The notes: generated by a model not told the origin, from the sequence alone. Positions 1 to 11,325 are shown, numbered from the stretch's first letter. The stretch: 64,000 nt of DNA from Erythrobacter aureus (GCF_003355455.1 NZ_CP031357.1:846501-910500), one strand, 5' to 3'. Numbers and translations: made by a program.

Positions 1-60
1 GGTATGGCGGCCGCCGCGATTCTCGGCCGTCGCAAGTTCCGCATCAAACGCGGCGCCTGA
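1..60 (+). CDS. C-terminal end of an unidentified protein (partial)
   Basis: An open frame enters from the left edge and ends at TGA 58-60. Only 19 residues remain: a small-residue and hydrophobic stretch (GMAAAAILG) followed by a basic tail (RRKFRIKRGA). A hydrophobic segment followed by arginine and lysine suggests the last membrane helix of an inner-membrane protein, or a C-terminal sorting anchor, but too little is present to name a family. It converges on the oxygenase gene 22 bases downstream. Confidence 0.5.
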   Translation, partial: GMAAAAILGRRKFRIKRGA

Positions 61-82
61 GGAAATTGCCTGCGGCCGGAGC

Positions 83-802
83 TTAGTCGCGCTGTTGCAG
101 GCTCCATGCGCCCTGGCGATACCATTGCGTCACGACATATTTGGTCCCCGCTTCCACGGGTAGCGCGGCATGGCGCGTTGCGCGGTTGGGGCGGCCCTTG
201 CGGTCCATATTGTCCCACATGAGCAGCATTCCTGCTTCGGGCGCGATCTTCAGATCGAGTTCCGGGAATTCCGTCTCGCCACCCGCCTCGACTGCGTTGA
301 GATAGACCATCGCGGTCCAGCTTCTTTGCCCGCCGCGCCGACGCTCGACCTGCCAATGTGGCCGATCGAGGCGAAAATGGTCCCGGTGGTGGCGGTATTC
401 CTCGCCTTCGCGATATCTCTGCCCTTGCAAGGGTTCGGCATGCCGTCGATCCAGGCCTGTCACCTCGCCGATTTTTGCCGCGAGCTTTTCCGTTGCGGGC
501 AATCCCTGCGCGAAGAAATGAGTCGAACTCGTCCGGCCCCTCGGCGCCACTTTTTCCGAGAACAGGGCGGAAGGCTGAATCCGACTGTCGATGATCGCGA
601 TGAGCTCGCGACATTGCTGCACGGACAGAAAATCGCGCATGAGGAACATGTCCGCCTTGTCGCCCCCGGCCGGTTCCAGGCGCGGATTGCTCATCGCGTG
701 GTGACGCACATTTTCGCCGATTTCCCGCATGACGATCGGATCGGCCTGCGGGTCGATTTCCTCGCGACCCAATAGCTTGGCCAGATATTCGACCAGAGCC
801 AT
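83..802 (-). CDS. 2OG-Fe(II) oxygenase, prolyl 4-hydroxylase-like
   Basis: A 239-residue protein whose C-terminal half is a prolyl 4-hydroxylase alpha-subunit-like double-stranded beta helix. The Fe(II) ligands can be placed as H139 and D141 (HRD) and distal H211, with K221 in the GTKYVVTQW strand as the likely 2-oxoglutarate carboxylate anchor. No signal peptide is visible, so it is probably cytoplasmic. Family members hydroxylate proline or other residues using O2 and 2-oxoglutarate; the substrate cannot be inferred here. The gene stands alone, 44 bases downstream of the rhodanese gene on the same strand, and could be read with it. Confidence 0.85.
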   Translation of the reverse strand: MALVEYLAKLLGREEIDPQADPIVMREIGENVRHHAMSNPRLEPAGGDKADMFLMRDFLSVQQCRELIAIIDSRIQPSALFSEKVAPRGRTSSTHFFAQGLPATEKLAAKIGEVTGLDRRHAEPLQGQRYREGEEYRHHRDHFRLDRPHWQVERRRGGQRSWTAMVYLNAVEAGGETEFPELDLKIAPEAGMLLMWDNMDRKGRPNRATRHAALPVEAGTKYVVTQWYRQGAWSLQQRD

Positions 803-846
803 GTCAGGCGCGCACTGCGCCGGTTGCCGCTCCAGGTAAGGCGGGG

Positions 847-1268
847 TCAGTCACGCTCTACCGGAAAGTCGGAGGCCTCCCAGGCAAGGATGCCGCCATC
901 CAGATGCAGGGCGGCCGTACCCGATGCGGCGGCCAGCCGTTCTGCGGCGATGCCCGAGCGGCGGTCTGACCGGCAATAGAGTATGCGTTCGCTCCCCCGA
1001 GGGTCGGGCAGGGCTTCGGGATCGAATTCGCCGAGCGGGATGTTGATCGCGCCTGCCAGATGGCCCTGGGCGAATTCTTCGGGCGTGCGGACATCGATCA
1101 GCTGGATCGGCTCGCCTGCGGCGATCCTGGTGGCCAGAGTGCCCGGGGCGATCGTTTCGACAACGGCGCGGGCGGGCGCTTCCGCCACATCGTCGTCGGC
1201 CGGGCGCGCCTGCGCGGAACAGGCGCCGAGCATGGTCGCCGCCAATCCCGCGAGGAGCGCATGCCGCA

Positions 1269-1272
<4 letters not shown>
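847..1272 (-). CDS. Rhodanese-like domain lipoprotein
   Basis: About 141 residues. The start at 1272 is chosen because its ATG overlaps the acnA TGA (ATGATG arrangement) and opens a lipoprotein signal peptide with lipobox LGAC. One rhodanese domain follows, with the typical LIDVRTPEEF entry and an active-site loop CRSDRRSG that carries the persulfide-forming cysteine. The protein is expected to be lipid-anchored in the periplasm, where it would handle sulfane sulfur or act as a redox carrier. It appears translationally coupled to aconitase; the functional reason for that pairing is not obvious. Confidence 0.85.
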
Positions 1273-3944
<2,672 letters not shown>

Positions 3945-4161
3945 GCGCGCATCTGTCCTTTCAGTTGAGGGCCGTCACCCGACCAATGGGCAGGGCGGTA
4001 GAATGTGCCGCGCACCTGCGCCGGAACGCCGAAAAAATCAAGAGTGCGGCACTGCAACATAGACCAATTGGGGAACCTAGGACCGGTTTCAGCGCTTACT
4101 TAGGCAAAATCAGGGCAGGTGCGCCGCATCGGGCAGCACGGCCTGAAGGATGGAGTTAACA

Positions 4162-4314
4162 ATGTCTTCGCTTCTGGAATTGGGTGATAGCCCGCATCGT
4201 TCGCTTCGCGTCGCTGTTCTCGCAGCCGTGCTTGGCGTTGCAGGCTGTTTTACCGCTGCCTTCACTTTCGCCGATCAGCCGGTGCAGGCGGCCGAAGTCG
4301 AGCAGAGTCGCTAA
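4162..4314 (+). CDS. Small membrane or secreted protein, 50 aa
   Basis: A 51-codon frame with ATG at 4162 preceded by GGAG (4152-4155) at good spacing. The peptide has a polar, basic N-terminus, one hydrophobic segment (VAVLAAVLGVAGCFTAAF) and a short acidic-polar tail ending EVEQSR. That pattern fits a single-pass membrane protein or a lipoprotein-like secreted peptide. It ends at TAA 4312-4314 and overlaps the stop of the convergent EamA gene by a few bases. I do not recognise a family; it is supported by its ribosome binding site and composition only. Confidence 0.5.
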   Translation: MSSLLELGDSPHRSLRVAVLAAVLGVAGCFTAAFTFADQPVQAAEVEQSR

Positions 4315-5201
4315 ATCCGGCGGCCGGTCGTCGGGGCGCGTGGTTTGCGCGCCGCTACCCAGCATGACGCGACAATGATCGCCGTGCCAATGATCGTTGG
4401 CGTAGTGAGCTTTTCGGTGAAGAAGATCCAACCGAACAGCGAAGCCCATAAGAACCCCGAATATTCCAGTGGGACCAGCACTTGCGCCTCGGCGCGGGCA
4501 TAGGCCCAGGCGAAGGCCATGGCGCCTGCGACTGTCAGAACCGCAGCTGCGGTGAGGTCTACCAATGTGCTGCGGTCGGGCATCTCGAACAGGAACGGGA
4601 CCGCAAGGCCGAGCAGGATGACCGACACACCTGAATGAAATGTCGCGATCTCTGCTGGGCCAGCAACCTGAGACTGCCTGCGGATCAGGATGAAGCTGTA
4701 GGCATACAGCAACGCGGAAACGAGGATGGCCGCGAGGCCGAGTGCGGTGTCTCGGTCGAAATCGGACTGGCCCATCTTTCCGCCGATAATCACCAGTGTT
4801 CCCGCAAAACCGAGAAGCGATGCAATCACGGCCTGTCGGCTGATCGTCTCGCCCAGCAGAACGCGTGCCAGGTAGAGCGCGATCAGCGGCGCGACGAAGC
4901 TGATTGCGATCGCTTCGGCGAGGGGCAGTTTGGTGATTGCATAGAAGAACGTCAGCGCCATGAAGGTCGCAACCACCGAGCGTTGGAGATGCAGTTTCAG
5001 CACTTGCCTATCGGGCCACCGCCGGCCACGCGCCAGCCACAGGGGCAGGGCTATACCGGTCGCGATGGCCGAGCGGAGCCAGGCGGCCGTAAGTGCTCCC
5101 ACCGCCAAGGCGGCGCTTTTCATATAGGCGTCCATCAGCGAAAGGTTGGCAACCGCCAGGGTGGCCATCGCCATGGGGAGAAGGACATGGTTGCGGTTCA
5201 C
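4311..5201 (-). CDS. EamA/DMT family transporter
   Basis: A 296-residue integral membrane protein with ten hydrophobic segments arranged as two EamA repeats, the architecture of the drug/metabolite transporter superfamily (RhaT/YdcZ-like permeases). The second repeat contains the conserved region VLVPLEYSGFLWASLFGWIFF. Members export small metabolites or amino acids, or are uncharacterised; no substrate can be assigned. The gene is divergent from the L,D-transpeptidase at 5348 with 146 bases between starts and convergent with the small gene at 4162. Confidence 0.9.
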   Translation of the reverse strand: MNRNHVLLPMAMATLAVANLSLMDAYMKSAALAVGALTAAWLRSAIATGIALPLWLARGRRWPDRQVLKLHLQRSVVATFMALTFFYAITKLPLAEAIAISFVAPLIALYLARVLLGETISRQAVIASLLGFAGTLVIIGGKMGQSDFDRDTALGLAAILVSALLYAYSFILIRRQSQVAGPAEIATFHSGVSVILLGLAVPFLFEMPDRSTLVDLTAAAVLTVAGAMAFAWAYARAEAQVLVPLEYSGFLWASLFGWIFFTEKLTTPTIIGTAIIVASCWVAARKPRAPTTGRRI

Positions 5202-5347
5202 CGGGCCGCCCTATCTGGCCAAACGACCTACGTCACTGCCAATTCAGCCTTGCGAAAGCCATCGTACTGGATTGGCGCTGCGCAAACGAGTACTGTAACG
5301 TCACGCCGCGCGCGCCGCATGTGCGCGGGGCGCATTTGGTAGGACTT

Positions 5348-6775
5348 ATGACACGCTTTCGTCTAATTATCGGCACCGCAATGGGTGCGGCGCTCTGCGC
5401 GACCTCGGTTCTGGCGCAGGATAGTGCCCCGGAAAACCTTCTTCCGCCTGAACCGGAAAAAGTCACCGAAGAGCTTCCCGATTATACTGCCGACGCACCC
5501 CGCCCGGCGGCGCAGCCAAGTGTCGATGAAAGCTTCGACGATATCCGCATGGAGCGTGGCGAGATCGTCCAGCAATTGCCGGTCCTCGTCCGCGAATGGA
5601 GCATTGCCCAGGCCCGGGATCTGCTCGCTTTCATTCCCACGGTCGAGGCCGAGGGGCTCGTGCCTTCCGACTACCGCCCCGCGGAATTGCGCATGGCGAT
5701 CGACAGTGGCGAAGGTGCGGCGCTCAACGAGATGGCGAGCGAAATCTTCGTGTGGCTGGTGGAAGACCTGCGCGATGGTCGGACGCCCATGGATGCGCGC
5801 CGTCAGTGGTTCGTCGTCGATCCGGATCCCGATGTCCTGCCATCGCACCGCTTGCTGGAAGCGGCGGTCGAGAGTGGCGATATCGCGGGCACGCTAACGG
5901 CGCTCAATCCGGTTTCACCCGACTATGCGCGCCTGAAGGAAGAGCTCGCGGTCACGACCGATCCGGCCAAGCGCAAGCTGATCCGGGCCAATATGGATCG
6001 CTGGCGCTGGCTCGCGCGCGATCTGGGCAAGCAGTATCTGCTGGCCAACGTTCCCGAATACCAGCTGCGCCTGACGGTGAACGACAAGATCATCAAGCAC
6101 TACCGCGTGGTGGTCGGCAAGCCCGGTCGCACGGCGACACCGCAACTCGCCGAAATGGTCGAGGCGGTCATCTTCAACCCCACATGGACGGTGCCGCAGT
6201 CGATCGTGAAAGGCGAAGGGCTGGGCGCGAAAGTTCTGAACAATCCCGGCTGGGCGCGGGCCAATGGTTACAAGGCGACCAAGGGCGCCAATGGCTGGAT
6301 CACCGTGGTCCAGCAACCGGGGCCGGGCAATTCGCTCGGGCTGATGAAGCTCGATATGCCCAATCCGCATGCGATCTTCTTCCACGACACGCCCGCCAAG
6401 GCACTGTTCGCGCGCGACAACCGCGCCCTGAGCCACGGCTGCATCCGGGTGCAGGGTGCGCGCGAGCTGGCGATGACGATGGCCATGCTGGGCAATGCCG
6501 ACAGCCGCGAAGACTTGCCCGTGATCCAGCAGGAAGTGTCGGAAATCACAGCATCGCGCAAATACACGCGCTATCCGATGGAAAAGCAGTGGCCCGCCTA
6601 CATTACCTATTTCACCTATGGCGTGGATGTGAACGGAGAGCTGCGCCGGTTCGACGATATCTATGGTCGCGACGCGCCGGTTCTGGCTGCGCTCGATGCC
6701 CCGCGCCAGCGTGAGCGCGCGCGGGAGACGAGCGAAGAGGTCATCGAGATCGTCGACGATCTGCAGACCAGCTAA
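5348..6775 (+). CDS. L,D-transpeptidase (YcbB/LdtD-like), periplasmic
   Basis: A 475-residue protein. The start at 5348 is chosen because it opens a clean signal peptide (MTRFRLIIGTAMG..., cleavage near SVLAQ) with AGGA upstream. The catalytic YkuD domain lies in the C-terminal half and holds the nucleophile motif SHGCIRV with C365. The N-terminal half resembles the scaffold region of YcbB-like enzymes. Such enzymes make 3-3 crosslinks in peptidoglycan or attach proteins to it, and they resist most penicillins. It converges with a second, unrelated L,D-transpeptidase-fold gene only 6 bases away. Confidence 0.92.
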   Translation: MTRFRLIIGTAMGAALCATSVLAQDSAPENLLPPEPEKVTEELPDYTADAPRPAAQPSVDESFDDIRMERGEIVQQLPVLVREWSIAQARDLLAFIPTVEAEGLVPSDYRPAELRMAIDSGEGAALNEMASEIFVWLVEDLRDGRTPMDARRQWFVVDPDPDVLPSHRLLEAAVESGDIAGTLTALNPVSPDYARLKEELAVTTDPAKRKLIRANMDRWRWLARDLGKQYLLANVPEYQLRLTVNDKIIKHYRVVVGKPGRTATPQLAEMVEAVIFNPTWTVPQSIVKGEGLGAKVLNNPGWARANGYKATKGANGWITVVQQPGPGNSLGLMKLDMPNPHAIFFHDTPAKALFARDNRALSHGCIRVQGARELAMTMAMLGNADSREDLPVIQQEVSEITASRKYTRYPMEKQWPAYITYFTYGVDVNGELRRFDDIYGRDAPVLAALDAPRQRERARETSEEVIEIVDDLQTS

Positions 6776-6781
6776 GGGCCT

Positions 6782-7489
6782 TTAGAAAACGCCGGGATTG
6801 GTACGGCTGAAGGTCGTGCCATCCTCGCGGCGCAGCAAATCGTACTGGGCGACCGGGGGAGTGGTTGAAGTGCCGTCTTCGGCCAGGCCGTAGCTTCCCG
6901 CGACGAGCAGGCGCCCGCCCGACAGGTCGATCAGCGCGCGGTCGAATTGTTCCGGACCCATGGCAAAGCAACCGTTGGACCTGCCTAGCCGCCCCCAGCG
7001 GTCGACATGCTCGGGCGTGGCGTAATTCGCCTGGTGCATCACGATGGCGCGGGGAAGCGCGTTGGAATTGGTCTGGTCGAGCCCGTCGAGCCGGATCGAG
7101 GTGCCATAACGTCCGACATACCAACTGCGCGTCATGAAAGCGCCACGGCTAGAAGCCTCGCTGCCTTCGATATTCGAATAGCGCTTGAGCCAGCCATCGT
7201 GTTCGCCATCCGAGCCGGTGCCATGGCTGACGTGGTAGCTCGCCACGCGTTCGTTCTCGAGATCGACGAAATGGAAGCGCTTGCTTGCCGAATGCAGCCC
7301 GAAATCGGCGATTCCGACGATATCCTTGCGCCAGACTTTCGATCCGACCCTTTCCAGTTCAGCGCGAGCAATCGCCATCAGCTTCGCGTCGCGTGCAGAA
7401 GTGGGATTGACCTGAGCAAACAGGCGCGTGGGAAGGGCTGCCACTGCCCCGGCAGCAAGAGTGCTCTTGATAAGATCGCGGCGTTTCAT
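6782..7489 (-). CDS. Murein L,D-transpeptidase catalytic domain family protein (PF13645-like)
   Basis: A 235-residue protein starting with a probable Tat signal (MKRRDLIKSTLAAGA, cleavage near LFAQ). The catalytic region carries H152 and the motif GRSNGCFAM with nucleophile C174. This variant of the YkuD cysteine fold is typical of the family formerly called DUF4105/YkuD_2 neighbours. It is likely a secreted enzyme acting on the peptidoglycan stem peptide. It follows the retropepsin-like gene by 62 bases on the same strand and ends next to the convergent YcbB-like gene, so two distinct L,D-transpeptidase families meet tail to tail. Confidence 0.85.
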   Translation of the reverse strand: MKRRDLIKSTLAAGAVAALPTRLFAQVNPTSARDAKLMAIARAELERVGSKVWRKDIVGIADFGLHSASKRFHFVDLENERVASYHVSHGTGSDGEHDGWLKRYSNIEGSEASSRGAFMTRSWYVGRYGTSIRLDGLDQTNSNALPRAIVMHQANYATPEHVDRWGRLGRSNGCFAMGPEQFDRALIDLSGGRLLVAGSYGLAEDGTSTTPPVAQYDLLRREDGTTFSRTNPGVF

Positions 7490-7551
7490 CGATAATTTCC
7501 TTAGCAGGGAGCGACTGACGACGCCATGAACATTGCGCCCGGCCGGTCTGG

Positions 7552-8103
7552 CTATTCGCCCAGCACCATGCGGTCGCCCTCGATCCGTACCGGCTGGATG
7601 GTGGTCAGAAAGCTCTGGCCGAGCAGCGAGACGGCAAGACCATCGGGCACGATGACAGCGCGGACGTTGCGCGCCTCGTGGCCGCCCAGAGTCACCCTAT
7701 CCAGCGACACTTCTACTCCATGCACCGGACCCGAGGCGCCGCGGGCAACCGGGTCGACATCGGCAGCGGACCAAAACAGACCTGCCGCCCGCGCATCGGC
7801 GCCGGTCAGCGCGATCACGCTCGCGCCCGTATCGACGAGGAACTCCAAACTCGCACCATTGACGGTAGCATCGGCATAGAAATGCCCATCGGCCGCGCGC
7901 GGCAGTTCGGTCGCACCCGCGACCCATGCGGCATAGCTGTCAGTGTCGCCCGATTGCTTATCGCTCGCGGTGTATGCGGCTGTGTCGGCGACGGCTGCGT
8001 TGGCGGGCGGGCCTTCGGTGGAGAAATCCATCGGGCCATCGGGCACCAACGCTGCGCCCGCGAAGGCCATGATGGCAATAGCAAGAAGGGCGATCTCCCG
8101 CAT
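7552..8103 (-). CDS. Retropepsin-like aspartic protease (clan AA), membrane anchored
   Basis: A 183-residue protein with an N-terminal hydrophobic segment (residues 4-20), a variable alanine- and serine-rich linker, and one retropepsin-like domain. The active-site motif FLVDTGASVIALT places the catalytic aspartate at D91; as in retroviral proteases, a homodimer would be needed for two aspartates. The region matches the bacterial TIGR02281 type family, which is common in Alphaproteobacteria and of mostly unknown substrate. It lies 26 bases after the thioredoxin-like lipoprotein gene and is probably cotranscribed with it and ispG. Confidence 0.85.
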   Translation of the reverse strand: MREIALLAIAIMAFAGAALVPDGPMDFSTEGPPANAAVADTAAYTASDKQSGDTDSYAAWVAGATELPRAADGHFYADATVNGASLEFLVDTGASVIALTGADARAAGLFWSAADVDPVARGASGPVHGVEVSLDRVTLGGHEARNVRAVIVPDGLAVSLLGQSFLTTIQPVRIEGDRMVLGE

Positions 8104-8129
8104 AGCGGCGGACTATGCACAAAGCGGTG

Positions 8130-8618
8130 TTAAATCGCGGTAAAGCCCAGCAGCTCCGCATAGATTGCGTCGGCATCGCGGCTTGCCGCATTGCGCCAGG
8201 TGGTGGCGGTTTCTGCGTTCACCAGCGTCCCCTGCGAATCGATCACCAGCAGGTTGGGCGTGCCCGGCAGCGCCTCGAGACCGAAACGGCGGGCGATGTG
8301 CAGATTGTGGCCGTCATCGGTCTGCGGCATTCCGACATTGATGATGACCAGTTCGAAATGTTCGTCGATCAGTTCCGCAAAGCGCGGCGTTTGGAGCAGG
8401 CCGGCCAGTGCCCGGCTGTCGTGACACCAGTTTGCGCCCATGACCAGCAGCACTTTGGTATCGCGTTCACCCGCCCGCGCCAGTGCCGAATCCACGGCGG
8501 CGGTTGCATCCAGCTGGGCATCGTAAGCCCGCGCTTCGGGATGGTGAGACGCTTGGGGTGCTGGTGCGTGGGAACACGCTGCCAAAAGCAGCGCCAAACC
8601 GGCAGCGATGCAACGCAT
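8130..8618 (-). CDS. Thioredoxin-like lipoprotein with a CxxS active site
   Basis: A 162-residue protein. The start at 8618 lies 2 bases after the ispG stop and opens a lipoprotein signal with lipobox LAAC. The body is a thioredoxin fold (MGANWCHDSRALAG near residue 75, then cis-proline region LPGTPNLLVID). The usual WCxxC is WCHDS here, so the resolving cysteine is replaced by serine. Such proteins may still form mixed disulfides but cannot act as simple dithiol oxidoreductases. It is tethered in the periplasm and coexpressed with ispG by position. Confidence 0.82.
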   Translation of the reverse strand: MRCIAAGLALLLAACSHAPAPQASHHPEARAYDAQLDATAAVDSALARAGERDTKVLLVMGANWCHDSRALAGLLQTPRFAELIDEHFELVIINVGMPQTDDGHNLHIARRFGLEALPGTPNLLVIDSQGTLVNAETATTWRNAASRDADAIYAELLGFTAI

Positions 8619-8620
8619 TG

Positions 8621-9763
8621 CTATTCCGCCGCCTCTCTCGCATGCGGATCGAAGGCCACCGCCTCGCCCGCCTCGATGAGTGCCGCTTTCTCTTCCACCA
8701 GTTTCACAATGTGGTCGAGCATGTCGCCCGACTGGACATGGTGGTCGGTCACGCCCGAGAGGTAGACCATGTGTTTGCCATTGCCGCCGCCGGTGATGCC
8801 GATATCGGTCTCGCGCGCTTCGCCTGGGCCGTTGACCACGCAACCGAGCACCGAGAGGCTCATCGGCGTCTTGATGTGTTCGAGCCGTTTTTCGAGCGTT
8901 TCGACCGTGCGGATCACGTCGAAACCCTGCCGCGAACAGCTTGGGCAGGACACCACCCGGACGCCGCGTGTGCGCAGGCCTAGGGCTTTCAGAATCTCGT
9001 AGCCGACCTTCACTTCCTGCTCGGGCTCGGCAGAGAGCGAAACGCGGATCGTGTCGCCGATGCCCGCCCACAGCAGGCTGCCGATCCCGATCGAGCTCTT
9101 CACCGTCCCGCCGACAAGGCCGCCCGCCTCGGTAATGCCGAGATGGAGCGGGCAATCGACCGCTTCGGCCAGCCCGTGATAGGCGGCTACCGCGAGGAAC
9201 ACGTCGCTGGCTTTCACCGCCACCTTGTATTCGTGGAAATCGTGGTCCTGCAGCAGCTTGATGTGGTCGAGCGCGCTTTCGATCAGCGCTTCGGGGCAGG
9301 GCTCGCCGTATTTTTCGAGCAGGTCCTTTTCCAGGCTACCGGCATTCACTCCGATGCGGATCGCGCAGCCATTGGCCTTGGCCGCGCGGACCACCTCGGC
9401 CACGCGCTCGCTGCTGCCGATATTGCCCGGATTGATGCGCAGGCAGGCCGCGCCCTTGTCGGCGGCCTCGAGCGCGCGCTTGTAGTGGAAGTGGATGTCC
9501 GCAACGATCGGGACGCCAGCCGCCTTGGTGATCTTGTCGAAATGCTCGGTCGATTCCGCCGTCGGGCAGGAAACGCGAATAATATCCGCGCCCGCATCCT
9601 CGCAGCGGCGGATCTGGTCGATCGTCGCGCCCACATCCTCGGTCGGCGTATTGGTCATGGTCTGCACGGTGATCGGCGCATCGCCGCCTACGGGGACGTT
9701 GCCGACCATCATCTGGCGGGACTGGCGGCGCTCGATAGTGCGCCAAGGGCGGATGGAAGACAT
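8621..9763 (-). CDS. ispG: 4-hydroxy-3-methylbut-2-en-1-yl diphosphate synthase
   Basis: A 380-residue IspG (GcpE) enzyme of the MEP isoprenoid pathway, converting MEcPP to HMBPP with a [4Fe-4S] cluster. Cluster ligands are C273 and C276 (SCPSCSRQG), C308 (GCVVNGPGEA) and E315. The ATG at 9763 gives MSSIRPWRTIERR, the usual N-terminus for the family; an in-frame TTG 36 bases upstream is less likely. The N-terminal TIM barrel begins at VPVGGDAPITVQTM. It heads a run of envelope genes on the same strand. Confidence 0.97.
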   Translation of the reverse strand: MSSIRPWRTIERRQSRQMMVGNVPVGGDAPITVQTMTNTPTEDVGATIDQIRRCEDAGADIIRVSCPTAESTEHFDKITKAAGVPIVADIHFHYKRALEAADKGAACLRINPGNIGSSERVAEVVRAAKANGCAIRIGVNAGSLEKDLLEKYGEPCPEALIESALDHIKLLQDHDFHEYKVAVKASDVFLAVAAYHGLAEAVDCPLHLGITEAGGLVGGTVKSSIGIGSLLWAGIGDTIRVSLSAEPEQEVKVGYEILKALGLRTRGVRVVSCPSCSRQGFDVIRTVETLEKRLEHIKTPMSLSVLGCVVNGPGEARETDIGITGGGNGKHMVYLSGVTDHHVQSGDMLDHIVKLVEEKAALIEAGEAVAFDPHAREAAE

Positions 9764-10103
9764 GGTGCGCGATATAGTCCGTGGAGCATGAAGGGGCAAT
9801 GACAGGGCATATACGGTGCTGCACGAATCGCCCGATCACTCTGGCAATCTCTCTGGTGACCGTGATGGGGTTAGGTCGCCCTGAGTTTCCCGGCGGACCT
9901 GCCTGGGATGATTTTCGGTGCAATATCGGGAATGGCCGGTGGGGCGGTGGTTCGGGGCTTGGCCTTGGAGGGCGCTGCTTCCGCACGCCGACCGCGCAGG
10001 CCGAAGCGTGCTTTCTATAAGATGACCGGACAGTTCACACGGATGTCATCACCCGGGTCCTAGCGGCGGTCGTCGAGGAAATGCACAGCAGCCGAGGGAA
10101 AAC
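9764..10103. other. Intergenic region without a supported gene
   Basis: About 340 bases between divergent ispG and the DUF2799 lipoprotein. It should hold both promoters. Two weak frames exist: one overlapping 9781-10020 and a 51-residue frame at 9908-10063 that begins MIFGAISGMAGG and ends in a basic region. Neither has a convincing ribosome binding site. No tRNA-like cloverleaf, signal recognition particle core or repeat was seen. Confidence 0.5.
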
Positions 10104-10655
10104 ATGGCAATCGGAAAACTCAAACTGACATGCGCAAGCACAATCCTGATCGCAGGCCTATCGGGCTGCGCGACGATCTCGGAGAAAAGCTGCGCCTATG
10201 ACGCATGGTATGACGTGGGTTTTCGCGGAGCGATGGCCAATCACGATCGAGCGGATTATCTCGACGACATCCTCAAAGACTGCGGAAAACACGGTTTCGA
10301 GCCGGATATCGCTGAACTGCGGCGTGGCTTTGCGGATGGGACGGAACGCTTTTGCGAGCCCGATAACGGCTTTGCGTGGGGGCGCGCAGGACAGAGCTAC
10401 AACGGGATCTGCCGCTCGCCCGAATTTTCCAATGCCTATGCCGAAGGCTACCACATCTATGAAGTCGAGACCCGCCGATCGGCGATCGTCTCGCGCCTGT
10501 CCTCGATCCGGTCCGAGCTGGAAAAGCTGGAGAAAAAATTCGACGAAGACGAACTGACGGAAGAGGAACGGGGCAAGGCCCAGCGCAAGTACGACAAGCT
10601 TCGGCGTGAGCGCAAAGATCTCGGACGTGAGCTTGAGGCTCTGCCCTTCGTCTGA
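10104..10655 (+). CDS. DUF2799 domain lipoprotein
   Basis: A 183-residue protein with a lipoprotein signal (lipobox LSGC near residue 22). The central region matches the DUF2799 pattern: W.DVGFRGA, a conserved CGKHGFEPD, then FADGTERFCEPDNGFAWGRAGQ and the GICR...FSNAYAEGYHIY block. The C-terminal 50 residues are highly charged and probably form a coiled coil. The function of DUF2799 is unknown; the protein is expected at the envelope. It stands between divergent ispG and convergent nrsF. Confidence 0.85.
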   Translation: MAIGKLKLTCASTILIAGLSGCATISEKSCAYDAWYDVGFRGAMANHDRADYLDDILKDCGKHGFEPDIAELRRGFADGTERFCEPDNGFAWGRAGQSYNGICRSPEFSNAYAEGYHIYEVETRRSAIVSRLSSIRSELEKLEKKFDEDELTEEERGKAQRKYDKLRRERKDLGRELEALPFV

Positions 10656-10682
10656 TCGGCCCGCCGGTGGTCTGCGGTCGGA

Positions 10683-11324
10683 TTACCACCGCACCAGCGG
10701 AGGGACGCCAAGGCGCCCGACCAGCGCGCCGAGAGCCACCGGCAGGGCATGCCAGATGCCGAGGTGGGACAAGGTGTCGATCGGGCAGGCCAGGCCATAG
10801 GCGAAGCTTCCCAGCGCCCCCGCCGCGATGCCGGTGAAGGTCCCGGCAAGCGTGGGCGAGACCGGTGCCCCGCGCCGCAGCCAGCCGACCAGCGCGGCAA
10901 AGGCCAGCACGCTAAAGGCCGAACCGGCGAGGAAACAATCGAGCCCGTAGGGATCGTGCGTGACCTCGTGCGGATCTCCGTGAAAGCCGAGCATCACCAG
11001 CGCCGCCACCGGCAGCACCGCGAACATCGCCAGCGACCAGCGCGCGCCATCATGGCTGTTGCCTACGCGCGGTCCGGCCATGCGCACCACGGCCAGCGCC
11101 GTTGCCACACCGAGTAGGCCCAGCATCCCATTGGCGATGAAGAAAAATGCCGATGCGTGGCCCGACAGAACGCCGCGCCATAGCCCGTCGAGCAGTTCGA
11201 CCGCGAGGATCGTGCCGACGACGGCCAGCGCGACCAGCGCGATGCCATGCGCCAGCTTCATCGGCCGGACAGGCGACAGGTCGGCCGCGAGTTCATCGAT
11301 CAGGGGGTTGGGGACCCGGTTCAT
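10683..11324 (-). CDS. nrsF: NrsF family anti-sigma factor (DUF1109), membrane metal-stress sensor
   Basis: A 213-residue protein with six predicted transmembrane segments, as in the NrsF/DUF1109 family. In Caulobacter, NrsF holds SigF inactive at the membrane and two cysteines (recalled as C131 and C181) are needed to release it under chromate or cadmium stress. Here the only two cysteines are C130 (YGLDCFLAGS) and C180 (YGLACPID), in matching positions. It starts one base after the sigF stop, so the pair is almost certainly coexpressed. Assignment is by family and context. Confidence 0.9.
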   Translation of the reverse strand: MNRVPNPLIDELAADLSPVRPMKLAHGIALVALAVVGTILAVELLDGLWRGVLSGHASAFFFIANGMLGLLGVATALAVVRMAGPRVGNSHDGARWSLAMFAVLPVAALVMLGFHGDPHEVTHDPYGLDCFLAGSAFSVLAFAALVGWLRRGAPVSPTLAGTFTGIAAGALGSFAYGLACPIDTLSHLGIWHALPVALGALVGRLGVPPLVRW

Positions 11325-11325
11325 G

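Noticed and set aside
9781..10020. A 79-codon frame downstream of ispG's start region
   Set aside because: No ribosome binding site, no conserved-looking segments, and cysteine- and glycine-rich noise composition.
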